This document shows, piece by piece, positions 1-8,473 of a DNA stretch of 64,000 bases. The first letter of the stretch is position 1. Each line of letters begins with the position of its first letter. The position numbers and the translations under genes were made by a program. The notes beneath the pieces are model-generated. The model saw nothing but the letters and a program-made list of their open reading frames with translations, had not been told where the DNA came from and ran no database searches. Origin of the DNA: Candidatus Pseudomonas phytovorans (lineage in GTDB: Bacteria > Pseudomonadota > Gammaproteobacteria > Pseudomonadales > Pseudomonadaceae); assembly GCA_029202525.1 (NCBI GenBank), contig CP119325.1, forward strand, positions 2,826,001-2,890,000, given 5' to 3'.

Positions 1-212
1 TCTCTACGGCCTACGCTTGATTGGTCAGCGCTTGCCTTCCAGACACTGCTTTAGTCTAGCCTTTTGCCTGTGACGTTCCATCGAACAAAGGTCTATCTCT
101 GAGTCCGATTCGCTCCAAGCCGCCGTCGGACTATACCCGCGCCGCTGTGAGACCTATGATCGGTGGCCAGAGCCGGGCGCTGCCTGCCTGGCGTTGAAGC
201 AAGCGAGTGTCC

Positions 213-890
213 ATGCAGCAACATTCCTTCAAAACCGCCCCCCGTCGGCTGCTGGCTGCCTGCCTGGTTGCAGCAAGCCTTGCCGGTTGTGCCGGCACGC
301 CGCCTGCCAACCTCAAGGGCCTGCCGCAGCGGGTCGAAATCAGTAGCGTGCCGTTCTACCGTGGCAACGCCAACCACAGCGGGGCCATGGCGCTGGCAGC
401 GGTGCTTTCGCAACAGGGCGCGCCCATCACTCCGGGGCTGCTGGACAAACCGTTGAACCTGCCCGAGGGCGCCGAAGCGCTGGACACCGGCATTCCTCGC
501 GTTGCGCGGGACTATGGCATGGTGGTGTACCCGCTGGACAAACAACTGGACGCGCTGCTGGCCCAGGTGGCGGCGGGCAACCCGGTGCTGCTGCGTTACG
601 AGGACGGTTCGGCCTGGTGGGGTGAGCCGCGTTATGCGGTGCTGATCGGCTACGACCGCTACAAGCAGCGTGTGCTGCTGCGCGCGGGCATGCATCGACG
701 GCAGGTCATGGCATTTGATGACTTTGCGTCGGCGTGGGCGAAGCAGGGGAGTTGGGCGGTACTGGTGCAGCCACCGCGGCAACTGCCGGCCCAGGTGGAT
801 CGCCAGCGCTGGTTGAAGGCAGCGGATGAGTTGGCGCGGGCGGGGCAGGAGATAGCAGCGAAGCAGGCTGTAAATAGCCTGAATAAATAA
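213..890 (+). CDS. C39-peptidase-like lipoprotein, catalytic residues lost
   Basis: A 225-residue predicted lipoprotein. The N-terminus is basic and hydrophobic and ends in the lipobox L-A-G-C (Cys26), so it should be lipidated and face the periplasm. The rest resembles the papain-like C39 fold used by bacteriocin-leader peptidases: the segment around residues 54-65 matches the catalytic-Cys helix and 139-148 matches the catalytic-His strand (RYAVLIGYD). However, the nucleophile position is Ser56 in NHSGA, where the family has QCGP, and the His position is Arg140. It is therefore probably a non-proteolytic member, perhaps a binding or scaffold protein. I chose the ATG at 213; an in-frame GTG at 207 would add two residues. 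Fold assignment is by motif only. Confidence 0.7.
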   Translation: MQQHSFKTAPRRLLAACLVAASLAGCAGTPPANLKGLPQRVEISSVPFYRGNANHSGAMALAAVLSQQGAPITPGLLDKPLNLPEGAEALDTGIPRVARDYGMVVYPLDKQLDALLAQVAAGNPVLLRYEDGSAWWGEPRYAVLIGYDRYKQRVLLRAGMHRRQVMAFDDFASAWAKQGSWAVLVQPPRQLPAQVDRQRWLKAADELARAGQEIAAKQAVNSLNK

Positions 891-910
891 TATTGCCTGT
901 ACTGGCCCTT

Positions 911-983
911 TCGCGGGCACGCCCGCTCCCACAGAAAACCGTGCAACCTGCACAAATTCTGTGGGAGCGGGCGTGCCCGCGAA
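911..983. repeat. REP inverted pair between convergent genes
   Basis: Two copies of a GCGGGCACGCCCGCTCCCAC-type REP unit lie at 911-934 and 960-983 in opposite orientation, about 25 bases apart, so the transcript can fold into a long hairpin. They sit between the lipoprotein gene and the convergent FAD oxidoreductase gene, where such elements commonly act as bidirectional transcription or decay barriers. This is a P. putida-style REP; function here is inferred. Confidence 0.8.
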
Positions 984-1002
984 GAGGTCAGGCCTGTTTA
1001 CA

Positions 1003-2286
1003 TCAGAAGCCCAGGCGATCGCGCAGGCTGTAGTACCAGGCGCCGAGGGCGCTGAACGGTACGCGCAGCATCTGGCCACCCGGGAACGGGTAGTGCGGCA
1101 GGCCGGCGAAGGCGTCGAAACGCTCAGCCTGGCCGCGCAGGGCCTCGGCCAGCACTTTGCCCGCCAGGTGGGTGTAGGTCACGCCGTGGCCCGAGCACCC
1201 CTGGGAATAGTAGATGTTGTCGCCGATACGGCCAACCTGCGGCAGACGCGACAGGGTCAGCAGGAAGTTGCCGGTCCAGGCGTAGTCGATCTTCACATTC
1301 TTCAGTTGCGGGAAGGCTTTGATCATCTTCGGACGGATGATCGCCTCGATGTTGGCCGGGTCACGCGCGCCGTACACCACGCCGCCGCCGAAGATCAGGC
1401 GCTTGTCGCTGGTCAGGCGGTAGTAGTCGAGCAGGTAGTTGCAGTCCTCGACGCAGTAATCCTGCGGCAGCAGGGTGCGTGCCAGTTCTTCGCCCAAAGG
1501 CTCGGTGGTGATCACCTGGGTGCCGCAAGGCATGGACTTGGAGGCCAGTTCCGGCACCAGGTTGCCCAGGTAGGCGTTGCCGGCAACGATGATGAACTTG
1601 GCGCGGATCTTCCCTCGTGGGGTATGCACGACCGGGTTGGCACCGCGCTCGATGCGTACCGCCGGGGTTTGTTCATAAATGATGCCACCCAGCGACTCGA
1701 CCGCAGCCGCTTCGCCCAGGGCCAGGTTCAGCGGGTGAATGTGGCCGCCACTCATGTCGAGCATGCCGCCAATGTAGCTGTCGCACGCGACCACTTCGCG
1801 TATGCGCTTCTGGTCCATCAGCTCCAGCTGATTATGGCCATAGCGTTCCCACAGGCGCTTTTGCGACTCCAGGTGGCCCATCTGCTTGCTGGTGATGGCA
1901 GCGAATACGCCACCGTCTTTCAGGTCGCACTGGATGTTGTATTTGGCCACGCGCTCACGAATGATGCGGCCGCCTTCGAAGGCCATGTGGCCCAGCAGTT
2001 GCGCCTGCTGGGGGCCGACGGTGCGTTCGATCACGTCGATGTCGCGGCTGTAGCTGTTGACGATCTGGCCGCCGTTGCGGCCCGACGCGCCGAAACCGAC
2101 CTTGGCCGCTTCGACGATGCTCACCTTGAAGCCGTTTTCCAGCAGGAACAGGGCGCTGGACAGGCCGGTGTAGCCGGCGCCGATGATGCACACATCGGTT
2201 TCCACCTCACCCTGCAGCGCCGGACGTGGCGGCACCGGGTTGGCCGAGGCGGCGTAGTAGGACTGGGGGTAGGGGGTGTTAGCCAT
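1003..2286 (-). CDS. PuuB-like FAD-dependent oxidoreductase
   Basis: A 427-residue DAO-superfamily flavoenzyme. Residues 30-60 carry the FAD-binding Rossmann motif GAGYTGL followed by the Glu of the second strand, and the segment GASGRNGGQIVNSY is typical of gamma-glutamylputrescine oxidoreductase (PuuB) and its many Pseudomonas paralogues. PuuB oxidises gamma-glutamylputrescine to the aminoaldehyde with release of ammonia and peroxide. No other puu genes are adjacent, so the exact amine substrate is uncertain; a related polyamine or amino-acid derivative is possible. The length matches the family and the gene ends at a REP pair shared with the convergent neighbour. It is transcribed away from the tRNA-Val genes. 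Confidence 0.8.
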   Translation of the reverse strand: MANTPYPQSYYAASANPVPPRPALQGEVETDVCIIGAGYTGLSSALFLLENGFKVSIVEAAKVGFGASGRNGGQIVNSYSRDIDVIERTVGPQQAQLLGHMAFEGGRIIRERVAKYNIQCDLKDGGVFAAITSKQMGHLESQKRLWERYGHNQLELMDQKRIREVVACDSYIGGMLDMSGGHIHPLNLALGEAAAVESLGGIIYEQTPAVRIERGANPVVHTPRGKIRAKFIIVAGNAYLGNLVPELASKSMPCGTQVITTEPLGEELARTLLPQDYCVEDCNYLLDYYRLTSDKRLIFGGGVVYGARDPANIEAIIRPKMIKAFPQLKNVKIDYAWTGNFLLTLSRLPQVGRIGDNIYYSQGCSGHGVTYTHLAGKVLAEALRGQAERFDAFAGLPHYPFPGGQMLRVPFSALGAWYYSLRDRLGF

Positions 2287-2446
2287 GCTGCGGGAACCTC
2301 GTGTTTTATATTTTTAACGAATGTACCGATGCTATCAATAATAATAAACACCCGCTAGTCGTCTGGTGAAAATCCTTTACGGCTAACCGCCAGCCAGCCT
2401 CTATATAAAGAGTTTAAGATTCAGTAGGTTAGCTCGAAAAAAAGTG

Positions 2447-2474
2447 TTGACAGGGTTTTTGTAATGCGTAGAAT
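2447..2474 (+). promoter_or_regulatory. sigma70 promoter of first tRNA-Val
   Basis: TTGACA at 2447-2452 and TAGAAT at 2469-2474 with a 16-base spacer, ending about 14 bases before the tRNA. A consensus -35 box fits a strong stable-RNA promoter. Confidence 0.75.
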
Positions 2475-2488
2475 GCGCACCACACGAC

Positions 2489-2565
2489 AGGCACATAGCT
2501 CAGTTGGTTAGAGCACCACCTTGACATGGTGGGGGTCGTTGGTTCGAGTCCAATTGTGCCTACCA
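2489..2565 (+). tRNA. tRNA-Val (GAC)
   Basis: A 77-base cloverleaf: acceptor AGGCACA pairs with TGTGCCT and is followed by an encoded ACCA end. The anticodon stem CCACC/GGTGG holds loop TTGACAT with anticodon GAC (2523-2525), reading GUC/GUU valine codons. The T-arm GGTTCGAGTCC is intact. An identical copy follows at 2737. Confidence 0.97.
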
Positions 2566-2573
2566 AATCGAAG

Positions 2574-2606
2574 AAGGGGTGATCCGAAAGGGTCACCCCT
2601 TTTTTC
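2574..2606 (+). terminator. Rho-independent terminator of first tRNA-Val
   Basis: An 11-bp GC-rich stem (AGGGGTGATCC against GGGTCACCCCT, one G-T pair) with a GAAA loop, followed by a run of T. It lies 9 bases after the tRNA. Confidence 0.9.
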
Positions 2607-2693
2607 ATTGTCCCTTTCCATGGGCGCCGCAAACCGCGCCATGGGCACACAGGGCTTACATCCGAAAGTTTTTGATTTTTCTCAAAAAAAAGC

Positions 2694-2722
2694 TTTACAG
2701 GTACGCATCGGATCACTAATAT
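2694..2722 (+). promoter_or_regulatory. sigma70 promoter of second tRNA-Val
   Basis: TTTACA at 2694-2699 and TAATAT at 2717-2722 with a 17-base spacer. The 15 bases after the -10 box are the same as before the first tRNA-Val, so each copy has its own promoter and conserved leader. Confidence 0.75.
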
Positions 2723-2736
2723 GCGCACCACACGAC

Positions 2737-2813
2737 AGGCACATAGCTCAGTTGGTTAGAGCACCACCTTGACATGGTGGGGGTCGTTGGTTCGAGTCCA
2801 ATTGTGCCTACCA
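2737..2813 (+). tRNA. tRNA-Val (GAC), second copy
   Basis: Identical over all 77 bases to the copy at 2489-2565, with anticodon GAC at 2771-2773 and an encoded CCA end. The repeat also covers the short leader, which indicates tandem duplication or gene conversion of the whole leader-tRNA unit while the promoters diverged. Confidence 0.97.
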
Positions 2814-2820
2814 AATCGAA

Positions 2821-2851
2821 AAAGGGCGATCAGAAATGATCGCCCTTTTTT
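2821..2851 (+). terminator. Rho-independent terminator of second tRNA-Val
   Basis: Stem AAAGGGCGATCA / TGATCGCCCTTT with loop GAAA and a T run. It differs in sequence from the first tRNA's terminator. Confidence 0.9.
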
Positions 2852-2945
2852 CATGTGCGCGTGAAGCAGCGTGTAACGTTTGGTCGCGGTTCGGGGCATA
2901 CCCCGGCGTGCTAGAATCCGCGCCTTCGAATCTGGAGGTACACGC

Positions 2946-3515
2946 GTGCGCAAACTGGCTGTGGTAATGGCAGTGCTCGCCCTGGCGGGCTGTGAGAACG
3001 AGGTCGAAGGCGTGCACAAACAGGTGGCCGAACACCTGCACAACCCCAAGACCGCCAAGTTCGGCAACGTGCGGATCGACACCCAGGGCACCATCTGCGG
3101 CCAGGTCCGCGGCAAGGACGATGCCGGGCAGTACGAAGCCTACCGCAGCTACGTGGCGATCAAGCGCGACGGCCAGTACGACATCATCGTCGACGACAGC
3201 GGCAACAACCTGCGCATCCGCGAGGTGTGCGGCGGCGCCGACCTGCAGCGCCGTGCCGATGCACTGGCTGGCCAGCCGGCACCCGAGGGCTGGGATGTGG
3301 AAGTGATCCAGGGTGCCAACATGGGCGCGCTGAGCGACATGACCGCACGGCTGATCGAAAAGGGCATCCCGTCTTCGGTGGAATACCGCAACGGCAAGCC
3401 GGTGGTGCTGATGGGCCCGTTCCCTACCCGTGAAGAAGCGCAGGCGCGCAAGGACGACGTGATGGCCAAGCTGGGCACCGACTCGGTGGTCATCCAGCAC
3501 GGGGCAACCCGCTAA
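2946..3515 (+). CDS. SPOR-domain-like lipoprotein
   Basis: A 189-residue predicted lipoprotein of unknown specific role. The start is a GTG with GGAGG seven bases upstream, chosen over a longer frame because it yields a clean lipoprotein signal ending L-A-G-C (Cys16). Residues 20-85 form a domain with a conserved-looking Cys pair (TICGQV, REVCGG) of the kind seen in small Pseudomonas lipoproteins. The C-terminal 70 residues (DVEVIQGANMG to GTDSVVI) have the beta-alpha-beta rhythm and GPF-TREEAQ motif of SPOR domains, which bind denuded septal peptidoglycan. A cell-division or cell-wall role is inferred from this domain only. Confidence 0.7.
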   Translation: MRKLAVVMAVLALAGCENEVEGVHKQVAEHLHNPKTAKFGNVRIDTQGTICGQVRGKDDAGQYEAYRSYVAIKRDGQYDIIVDDSGNNLRIREVCGGADLQRRADALAGQPAPEGWDVEVIQGANMGALSDMTARLIEKGIPSSVEYRNGKPVVLMGPFPTREEAQARKDDVMAKLGTDSVVIQHGATR

Positions 3516-3621
3516 ACCCTCTCCTGCAGGGGTAGCGCAAGCTTTGTCAGGCGTGTGTTAGACATTGTTCACACAAGTTTGGCTATGCTTGGGAGGAAGA
3601 TGCCGAACGGGGAGGGGCCTC

Positions 3622-4047
3622 ATGTCTACACTGGAGCGGGCCATTGCCGTGGCCGCCAGGGCGCATGAAGGGCAATTCGACAAGGGTGGGGTGGCGTACA
3701 TTCTCCACCCGCTCCGCGTGATGATGCGGGTGTCCACACCCGAGCAACGGATTGTCGCTGTGCTTCACGATGTGATCGAGGACACCCCGATGACGCTGTC
3801 CGACCTGGCGCGTGAGGGGTTTGCGCTAAAAATTCTTGCCGCCTTGCTGGCGCTCAGCCGCCGTGAGGGCGAGCCTTACCAGGACTTTGTGGTGCGCCTG
3901 GGCGATGACCCGTTGGCACGCACCGTGAAGTTGGCCGACCTGGCCGACAACAGTGACCTTTCACGCATTGCTTGCCCAGGCCCCGCTGACCTGGCGCGGC
4001 TGGTCCGTTATCGGGAAGCCAGCGCCTACTTGCAAGCGCTGGCCTGA
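3622..4047 (+). CDS. HD-domain metal-dependent phosphohydrolase
   Basis: A 141-residue HD-superfamily protein resembling the hydrolase half of RelA/SpoT and MESH1-type enzymes. The metal-binding residues are visible as His29 (YILHP), His48-Asp49 (AVLHDVIEDT) and a later Asp in KLADLADNSD. Small stand-alone proteins of this type hydrolyse (p)ppGpp or other nucleotides, but the substrate here cannot be told from sequence. The ATG at 3622 has a GGAGG site seven bases upstream; a longer frame from 3565 lacks one. It stands alone, convergent with the small LexA-box gene. Confidence 0.75.
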   Translation: MSTLERAIAVAARAHEGQFDKGGVAYILHPLRVMMRVSTPEQRIVAVLHDVIEDTPMTLSDLAREGFALKILAALLALSRREGEPYQDFVVRLGDDPLARTVKLADLADNSDLSRIACPGPADLARLVRYREASAYLQALA

Positions 4048-4133
4048 TGCTCAGCCGCACGGCTTGAGGTTGACCGGCCCGACAAACGCGTTGACAGGCA
4101 GGCAGCCGCCAAAAACGAAACGCTCATACGCGA

Positions 4134-4382
4134 TCAGTCTTCCTTGGGCACAGTCCAGAAAATCTGCACACCGCCATCGTCGCGGTGGGCGACGGTGACG
4201 TTGTCGTTTTCGGCGATTTCCTCCAGCAAGCTTTCCCAGTCTTCGGGGCTTTCCTGTTCCAGCCGGAAAATCAGCGCCGCACGGCTGCGCTGAGCGGTGG
4301 GCCCGTTGATGATCTTCTGGATGCGTACACCCAACTGTTCATAGCTGCTCGGAGTGGCGGAGGCGGTGCTGGGCACAGGCAT
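4134..4382 (-). CDS. small DUF1654-like protein, putative SOS gene
   Basis: An 82-residue protein. The pattern YEQLGVRIQKIIN-P-AQ followed by an acidic second half (ESLLEEIAENDNV) and a terminal IFW resembles the Pseudomonas-restricted DUF1654 family, which has no established function. No signal peptide or membrane segment is visible. A perfect 16-bp LexA-type palindrome lies 14-29 bases upstream of its start, so DNA-damage induction is likely. The family name is from memory of its pattern, not from a search. Confidence 0.65.
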   Translation of the reverse strand: MPVPSTASATPSSYEQLGVRIQKIINGPTAQRSRAALIFRLEQESPEDWESLLEEIAENDNVTVAHRDDGGVQIFWTVPKED

Positions 4383-4395
4383 TTCCTTGTTTTTG

Positions 4396-4411
4396 CTGTA
4401 TGCGCATACAG
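4396..4411. promoter_or_regulatory. LexA box (SOS operator)
   Basis: CTGTATGCGCATACAG is a perfect palindrome of the CTG-N10-CAG type bound by gammaproteobacterial LexA. It lies directly upstream of the small leftward gene starting at 4382 and about 970 bases from the next leftward start, so that gene is the only plausible target. Confidence 0.8.
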
Positions 4412-4460
4412 TATTTCACTGTAGGTAAAATCGCAACTGCTTGTCAGGTGAAAACTGTGC

Positions 4461-5378
4461 TCAAGCCTGGGCGGATGCGTGTGCAGCGTTGTCCAGGGTA
4501 TTCCACAGGCTTCTCATGGTGGGGTTCTGGTTCAACAGCGAGCAGTACGAGCGGATTTCCAGCCGAGTGCTCCATTCGGCGCCACCGGCTTGCACCAGCA
4601 ACCCTCTTTCCAGTTCATCCTGCACAGCGCTGTAAGGCAGCCAGGCTACCCCGTAGCCCTCTACCGCCATGCGCACCAGCAGCATCGCCATATCTGCCTC
4701 ATAGCACCGTTCCAGCGGTGCACGCTCAGGGGCGTTGCGAATGACCACGTCTGCGACTTTGCCAAGGAATGTGGTGGCTGTGTAAGCCAGGTGTGGAATG
4801 GGTTTGTTGTTTGCAGCAAGCGCGAACAGCGGCTTGCCATGCGCATTGGGGGCGCACACGGGGATAAACGCGTCATGCCCCAAGGCCAGGCTGGCGAAGC
4901 GTTCAGGGTCCAGCGAGATGGGTGTCAGCGGGTGATGGTAGACAATCATCAGGTCACAGCTGCCTTCTTCGAGGGCGATAACGGCGTCATTGATATTGGC
5001 TGCCACAACCCGGGCATTGAAGCGCTCGTTGTGCTGCTGGAACTGGCTGAGCCATTTAGGCAGGAAGGTCATGGACAGGCTGTGGGCTGCGGTGATCTGG
5101 ATAGACCGCCCCGGCATGCGCTTGACGTCCCGAAGGTTGGCCCGTAAGGCCATCAGTGCGGCGAGTGCCTGGCGAGATTCATCGCAAAAGGTCTGGCCAG
5201 CGGGGGTGAGCTGTACCGGGTACGTAGCACGGTCAACCAGCTCGACACCCACCCATTCTTCAAGAGAGCGAATTCGCCTGGACAGCGCGGACTGCGTCAC
5301 GCACCGCACCTCGGCGGCGCGCGAGAAATTCTTCCACTCGGCGATCGCCAGGAGGTCGTCCAGCCACTTGATCTGCAT
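4461..5378 (-). CDS. LysR-type transcriptional regulator
   Basis: A 305-residue LysR-family protein. Residues 1-60 form the winged helix-turn-helix (WLDDLLAIAEWKNFSRAAEVRCVTQSALSRRIRSLEEWVG) and the remainder is the periplasmic-binding-protein-like effector domain. It is divergent from the symporter and racemase genes starting at 5604, with a 225-base shared region. By the usual LysR arrangement it probably controls them in response to the transported acidic amino acid or dicarboxylate. Effector identity is inferred from context only. Confidence 0.88.
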   Translation of the reverse strand: MQIKWLDDLLAIAEWKNFSRAAEVRCVTQSALSRRIRSLEEWVGVELVDRATYPVQLTPAGQTFCDESRQALAALMALRANLRDVKRMPGRSIQITAAHSLSMTFLPKWLSQFQQHNERFNARVVAANINDAVIALEEGSCDLMIVYHHPLTPISLDPERFASLALGHDAFIPVCAPNAHGKPLFALAANNKPIPHLAYTATTFLGKVADVVIRNAPERAPLERCYEADMAMLLVRMAVEGYGVAWLPYSAVQDELERGLLVQAGGAEWSTRLEIRSYCSLLNQNPTMRSLWNTLDNAAHASAQA

Positions 5379-5603
5379 CGCGAATCTCCTTCACCAGGCG
5401 CACAGTGTAAGCGTGTTCGCGCGAACGCTGATAGCAATGACGAAAAACTATTCCGAAAACGCATAGGGTCAGCCCTATTACTCATCAACTTGCTTTTCGC
5501 CTGGCGATAAACTTGCCCAACACCCACTCGGTAAGTGGGTGTGCCTGTCCCTATTTCAATCCTGCCAAGTAGAAAAAATAGAACATCACTTGAGGAAACT
5601 GTC

Positions 5604-6902
5604 GTGAAAAATAATAAGCTTCCGCGCCGCATCGCCATGGGTATTGCCTTGGGCGTATTGGTCGGTTGGGCATGTCATCATTTCGCAGGCAGCGAGCAAG
5701 CCGCGAAGGAAATGGCTGCGTACTTCAGCATGGTGACGGACATCTTTCTGCGCCTGATTAAAATGATTATTGCGCCGCTGGTGTTCGCCACGCTGGTGGG
5801 CGGGATTGCCAGCATGGGCAATTCGCGCTCGGTCGGTCGCATCGGTTTCCGTGCCATGGCCTGGTTTGTCTGTGCTTCGGCCATTTCATTGGCCATCGGG
5901 ATGGCGCTGGTGAACCTGTTCGAGCCAGGTGCGGGTATAAACATGCAAGTCGCACCGCATGCGGGTGCCGCTGCAATTCCGGTGAATACGGGTGACTTCA
6001 GCCTGAAAGTATTTATAAGTCATGTGTTCCCGCGCAGTATTGCAGAGGCGATGGCGAATAATGAAATACTTCAGATCGTGGTCTTCTCATTGTTCTTCGG
6101 ATTCGCCCTGGCTGGTGTCAACCGTGCTGGCTACACAAAGATTGTTGACTGCATCGATGAATTGTCGAAAGTCATGTTCCGCATCACTGACTATGTGATG
6201 GCTTTTGCACCCATCGGGGTATTCGCGGCCATCGCCTCGGCCGTCACCACCCAAGGCCTCGGTTTGTTGGTTGACTACGGTAAGCTGATTGTCGAGTTCT
6301 ACCTGGGTATTCTGCTTCTGTGGGCGGTGTTGTTCGGTGTGGGCTACCTGTTTCTGGGTAAGTCGGTCATCACGCTTGGCAAACTGATTCGCGAGCCGGT
6401 CCTGTTGGCGTTCTCTACCGCCAGCAGCGAGGCGGCCTACCCGAAAACAATGGAGGCGCTGGAAAAATTCGGCGCGCCCAAACGAGTGTCCAGCTTCGTC
6501 TTGCCATTGGGCTACTCGTTCAACCTCGATGGTTCGATGATGTACCAGGCATTCGCCATCATGTTCATCGCCCAGGCCTACAACATCGATCTCAGTTTTA
6601 CCCAGCAGGTGTTGATCCTCTTGACGTTGATGATCACCAGCAAGGGCATGGCAGGTGTTGCGCGTGCTTCGGTGGTAGTGGTCGCTGCGACCTTGCCGAT
6701 GTTCAACCTGCCAGAGGCTGGCCTGCTACTGATCATCGGCATCGATCAGTTCCTCGACATGGCCCGTACGGCTACCAATGTCGTTGGCAACAGCATCGCC
6801 ACGGCGGTAGTTGCCAAGTCCGAGCCACAGTCCGAGCCAGAAGAGGCCAATGAGATAGTCGCTCAAGCGCCCACCCTCGACCGCCCTGTATCGCTTGTTT
6901 AA
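5604..6902 (+). CDS. DAACS-family dicarboxylate/amino acid:cation symporter
   Basis: A 432-residue inner-membrane symporter of the glutamate/aspartate/dicarboxylate family (GltP, GltT, DctA). Visible family hallmarks are the Ser-rich hairpin FSTASSEAAYPKTM, the motif LPLGYSFNLDGSMMY of TM7 and the SKGMAGVARAS segment of hairpin 2, with about eight hydrophobic helices. I chose the GTG at 5604, with GAGGA nine bases upstream, over a frame beginning at 5535. The following gene encodes an Asp/Glu racemase-family enzyme 11 bases downstream, so uptake of aspartate or glutamate (possibly the D-form) is the likeliest task. The divergent LysR gene is the probable regulator. Confidence 0.88.
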   Translation: MKNNKLPRRIAMGIALGVLVGWACHHFAGSEQAAKEMAAYFSMVTDIFLRLIKMIIAPLVFATLVGGIASMGNSRSVGRIGFRAMAWFVCASAISLAIGMALVNLFEPGAGINMQVAPHAGAAAIPVNTGDFSLKVFISHVFPRSIAEAMANNEILQIVVFSLFFGFALAGVNRAGYTKIVDCIDELSKVMFRITDYVMAFAPIGVFAAIASAVTTQGLGLLVDYGKLIVEFYLGILLLWAVLFGVGYLFLGKSVITLGKLIREPVLLAFSTASSEAAYPKTMEALEKFGAPKRVSSFVLPLGYSFNLDGSMMYQAFAIMFIAQAYNIDLSFTQQVLILLTLMITSKGMAGVARASVVVVAATLPMFNLPEAGLLLIIGIDQFLDMARTATNVVGNSIATAVVAKSEPQSEPEEANEIVAQAPTLDRPVSLV

Positions 6903-6913
6903 GGAATTTGCTG

Positions 6914-8392
6914 ATGAAGTCGAAGAAGGCAGCAGGGGAGCTACCCCACGCATACAAGATCGGGATTGTTGGTGGGCTTGGATCACTCGCGGGCGGCGAC
7001 CTGTTCTACAAGCTGGTGAAATCGCGGGCCGTGCTGGCGGACCAGGGGCGATTTCATTTCCTGCTTGAACAGCATCCCTTCAAGGGCGTACAGCTGCCTT
7101 TGGACGCTGACGCAAGCATGACATCGCGAAAGTTCTACGCATTCGAGGTGTGCAGGTCGTTTGAAGCGAGCGGTGTAGATGCAATCATGCTGCCGTGTTT
7201 TGCCAGCCAGACCTTTCGTGCAGAGATTCAGGAAGAACTGGGCATTCCTGTACTGGACATGATGGAAAGCCTGGTACGGCACATTCGCCAGATCGCCGTG
7301 CCGGGCAGCACGCTGGGTGTGCTTGCTTCGGATTACGTGCGCCATTCCGGGCTCTTTGAGCGTGCGTTGGGCGGCGAGTACGCAGTTGTGTATCCCGACG
7401 CGCAGGCACAGGTCGGCCTGATGCAGGCCATGTACGGGGGCAATGGCATCAAGGACGGGTATCTGGACGGGGTGCCGCTGGAGTCGGTCTACCAGGCCTG
7501 CCTGTCAGTACAGGCGCAAGGCGCGGCGCTTATCGTGCCTGGCATGACCGAGCTCTCACTGGTGTGTGCAGACTTGCAGCGCCGGGGCATCACTGCGCTC
7601 GATATCAACGACCTCTATGCCACCTATGCAACACTGGGTTCGGGTGCGCCACGTGCCCTGCCATTCAAGCTGGGTATCGTGGGGGGCGTTGGCCCTGCAG
7701 CGACGGTTGATTTCATGGGCAAGGTGGTTGCCAGCACGCCGGCAGGTCGTGACCAGGACCATATCAAGATGGTGGTGGAGCAGAATCCGCAAATACCGGA
7801 TCGTACGGCCAATCTGCTGCACGCTGAGGCGGACCCCACAATGGCCATGTACGCGACCTGCAAGCGCCTGGAGAGCGCGGGTGCCAACGCAATTGCAATC
7901 CCGTGTAATACCGCGCATGCGTTTGTCGAGCGTATCCAGGAGCACCTGCGCGTGCCGATCGTCAACATGCTCACGGAGACGATCGACTGGATAAAGCAAA
8001 CCTACGGTTCCGATAAAACGATTGGTTTGCTGGCTACTTCAGGAACCGTCGCCAGCCAGGTGTATCACCAGGCAGCCAGCCGCGCAGGGCTTGAGCTGAT
8101 CGTGCCGGCGCCGGATTACCAAAAGCTGGTCATGGAGGCTATCTACGGCGAGCGCGGCGTCAAGGCAGGGTTCACTGACGGGCTGTGCCGGGATGAGTTG
8201 CTGATTGCTGCCGAGCACTTGTCGGAAGTAGGCGCGCAGGTCCTTATTTTGGGATGTACGGAGCTACCCCTGTTGCTCAGTCACTGTGATGCCTACGACC
8301 TCAATGGCAGGGCTGTCGCCCTTGTGGACCCGACGATGATCCTGGCCCGCAAATGTGTAGCGCTGGCGCATAAGCTGCCTGCTGAGAATTGA
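6914..8392 (+). CDS. tandem-domain aspartate/glutamate racemase-family protein
   Basis: A 492-residue protein made of two consecutive Asp/Glu racemase-like domains (about 10-245 and 250-490), each opening with a KIGIVGG or KLGIVGG strand. Single-domain family members have about 230-250 residues and use two cysteines. The C-terminal domain keeps both, in IPCNTAH and LGCTELPLL. The N-terminal domain keeps the first (LPCFASQ) but has Met in place of the second (PGMTELSLV), so it may bind substrate or act differently. The ATG has AAGGA eight bases upstream and follows the symporter closely, so the two form an operon. Likely substrates are aspartate, glutamate or a related acid. Confidence 0.85.
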   Translation: MKSKKAAGELPHAYKIGIVGGLGSLAGGDLFYKLVKSRAVLADQGRFHFLLEQHPFKGVQLPLDADASMTSRKFYAFEVCRSFEASGVDAIMLPCFASQTFRAEIQEELGIPVLDMMESLVRHIRQIAVPGSTLGVLASDYVRHSGLFERALGGEYAVVYPDAQAQVGLMQAMYGGNGIKDGYLDGVPLESVYQACLSVQAQGAALIVPGMTELSLVCADLQRRGITALDINDLYATYATLGSGAPRALPFKLGIVGGVGPAATVDFMGKVVASTPAGRDQDHIKMVVEQNPQIPDRTANLLHAEADPTMAMYATCKRLESAGANAIAIPCNTAHAFVERIQEHLRVPIVNMLTETIDWIKQTYGSDKTIGLLATSGTVASQVYHQAASRAGLELIVPAPDYQKLVMEAIYGERGVKAGFTDGLCRDELLIAAEHLSEVGAQVLILGCTELPLLLSHCDAYDLNGRAVALVDPTMILARKCVALAHKLPAEN

Positions 8393-8441
8393 AGCTGTCT
8401 CTGGCCAGGGTGATGTCATGGATAGCGTGGTTGGTCGGAAT

Positions 8442-8465
8442 CCTGGGGCGCAAAGCGCCCCCGGG
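8442..8465. terminator. hairpin between convergent genes
   Basis: GGGGCGC-AAA-GCGCCCC (8445-8461) lies between the racemase and the convergent dehydrogenase. There is no T tract on either side, so termination is plausible but may be Rho-assisted. Confidence 0.5.
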
Positions 8466-8473
8466 ATCTAAGT

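Noticed and set aside
961..2358. A 465-codon plus-strand frame opposite the FAD oxidoreductase
   Set aside because: The minus strand encodes a full family-length flavoenzyme with motifs; the plus frame begins inside a REP unit.
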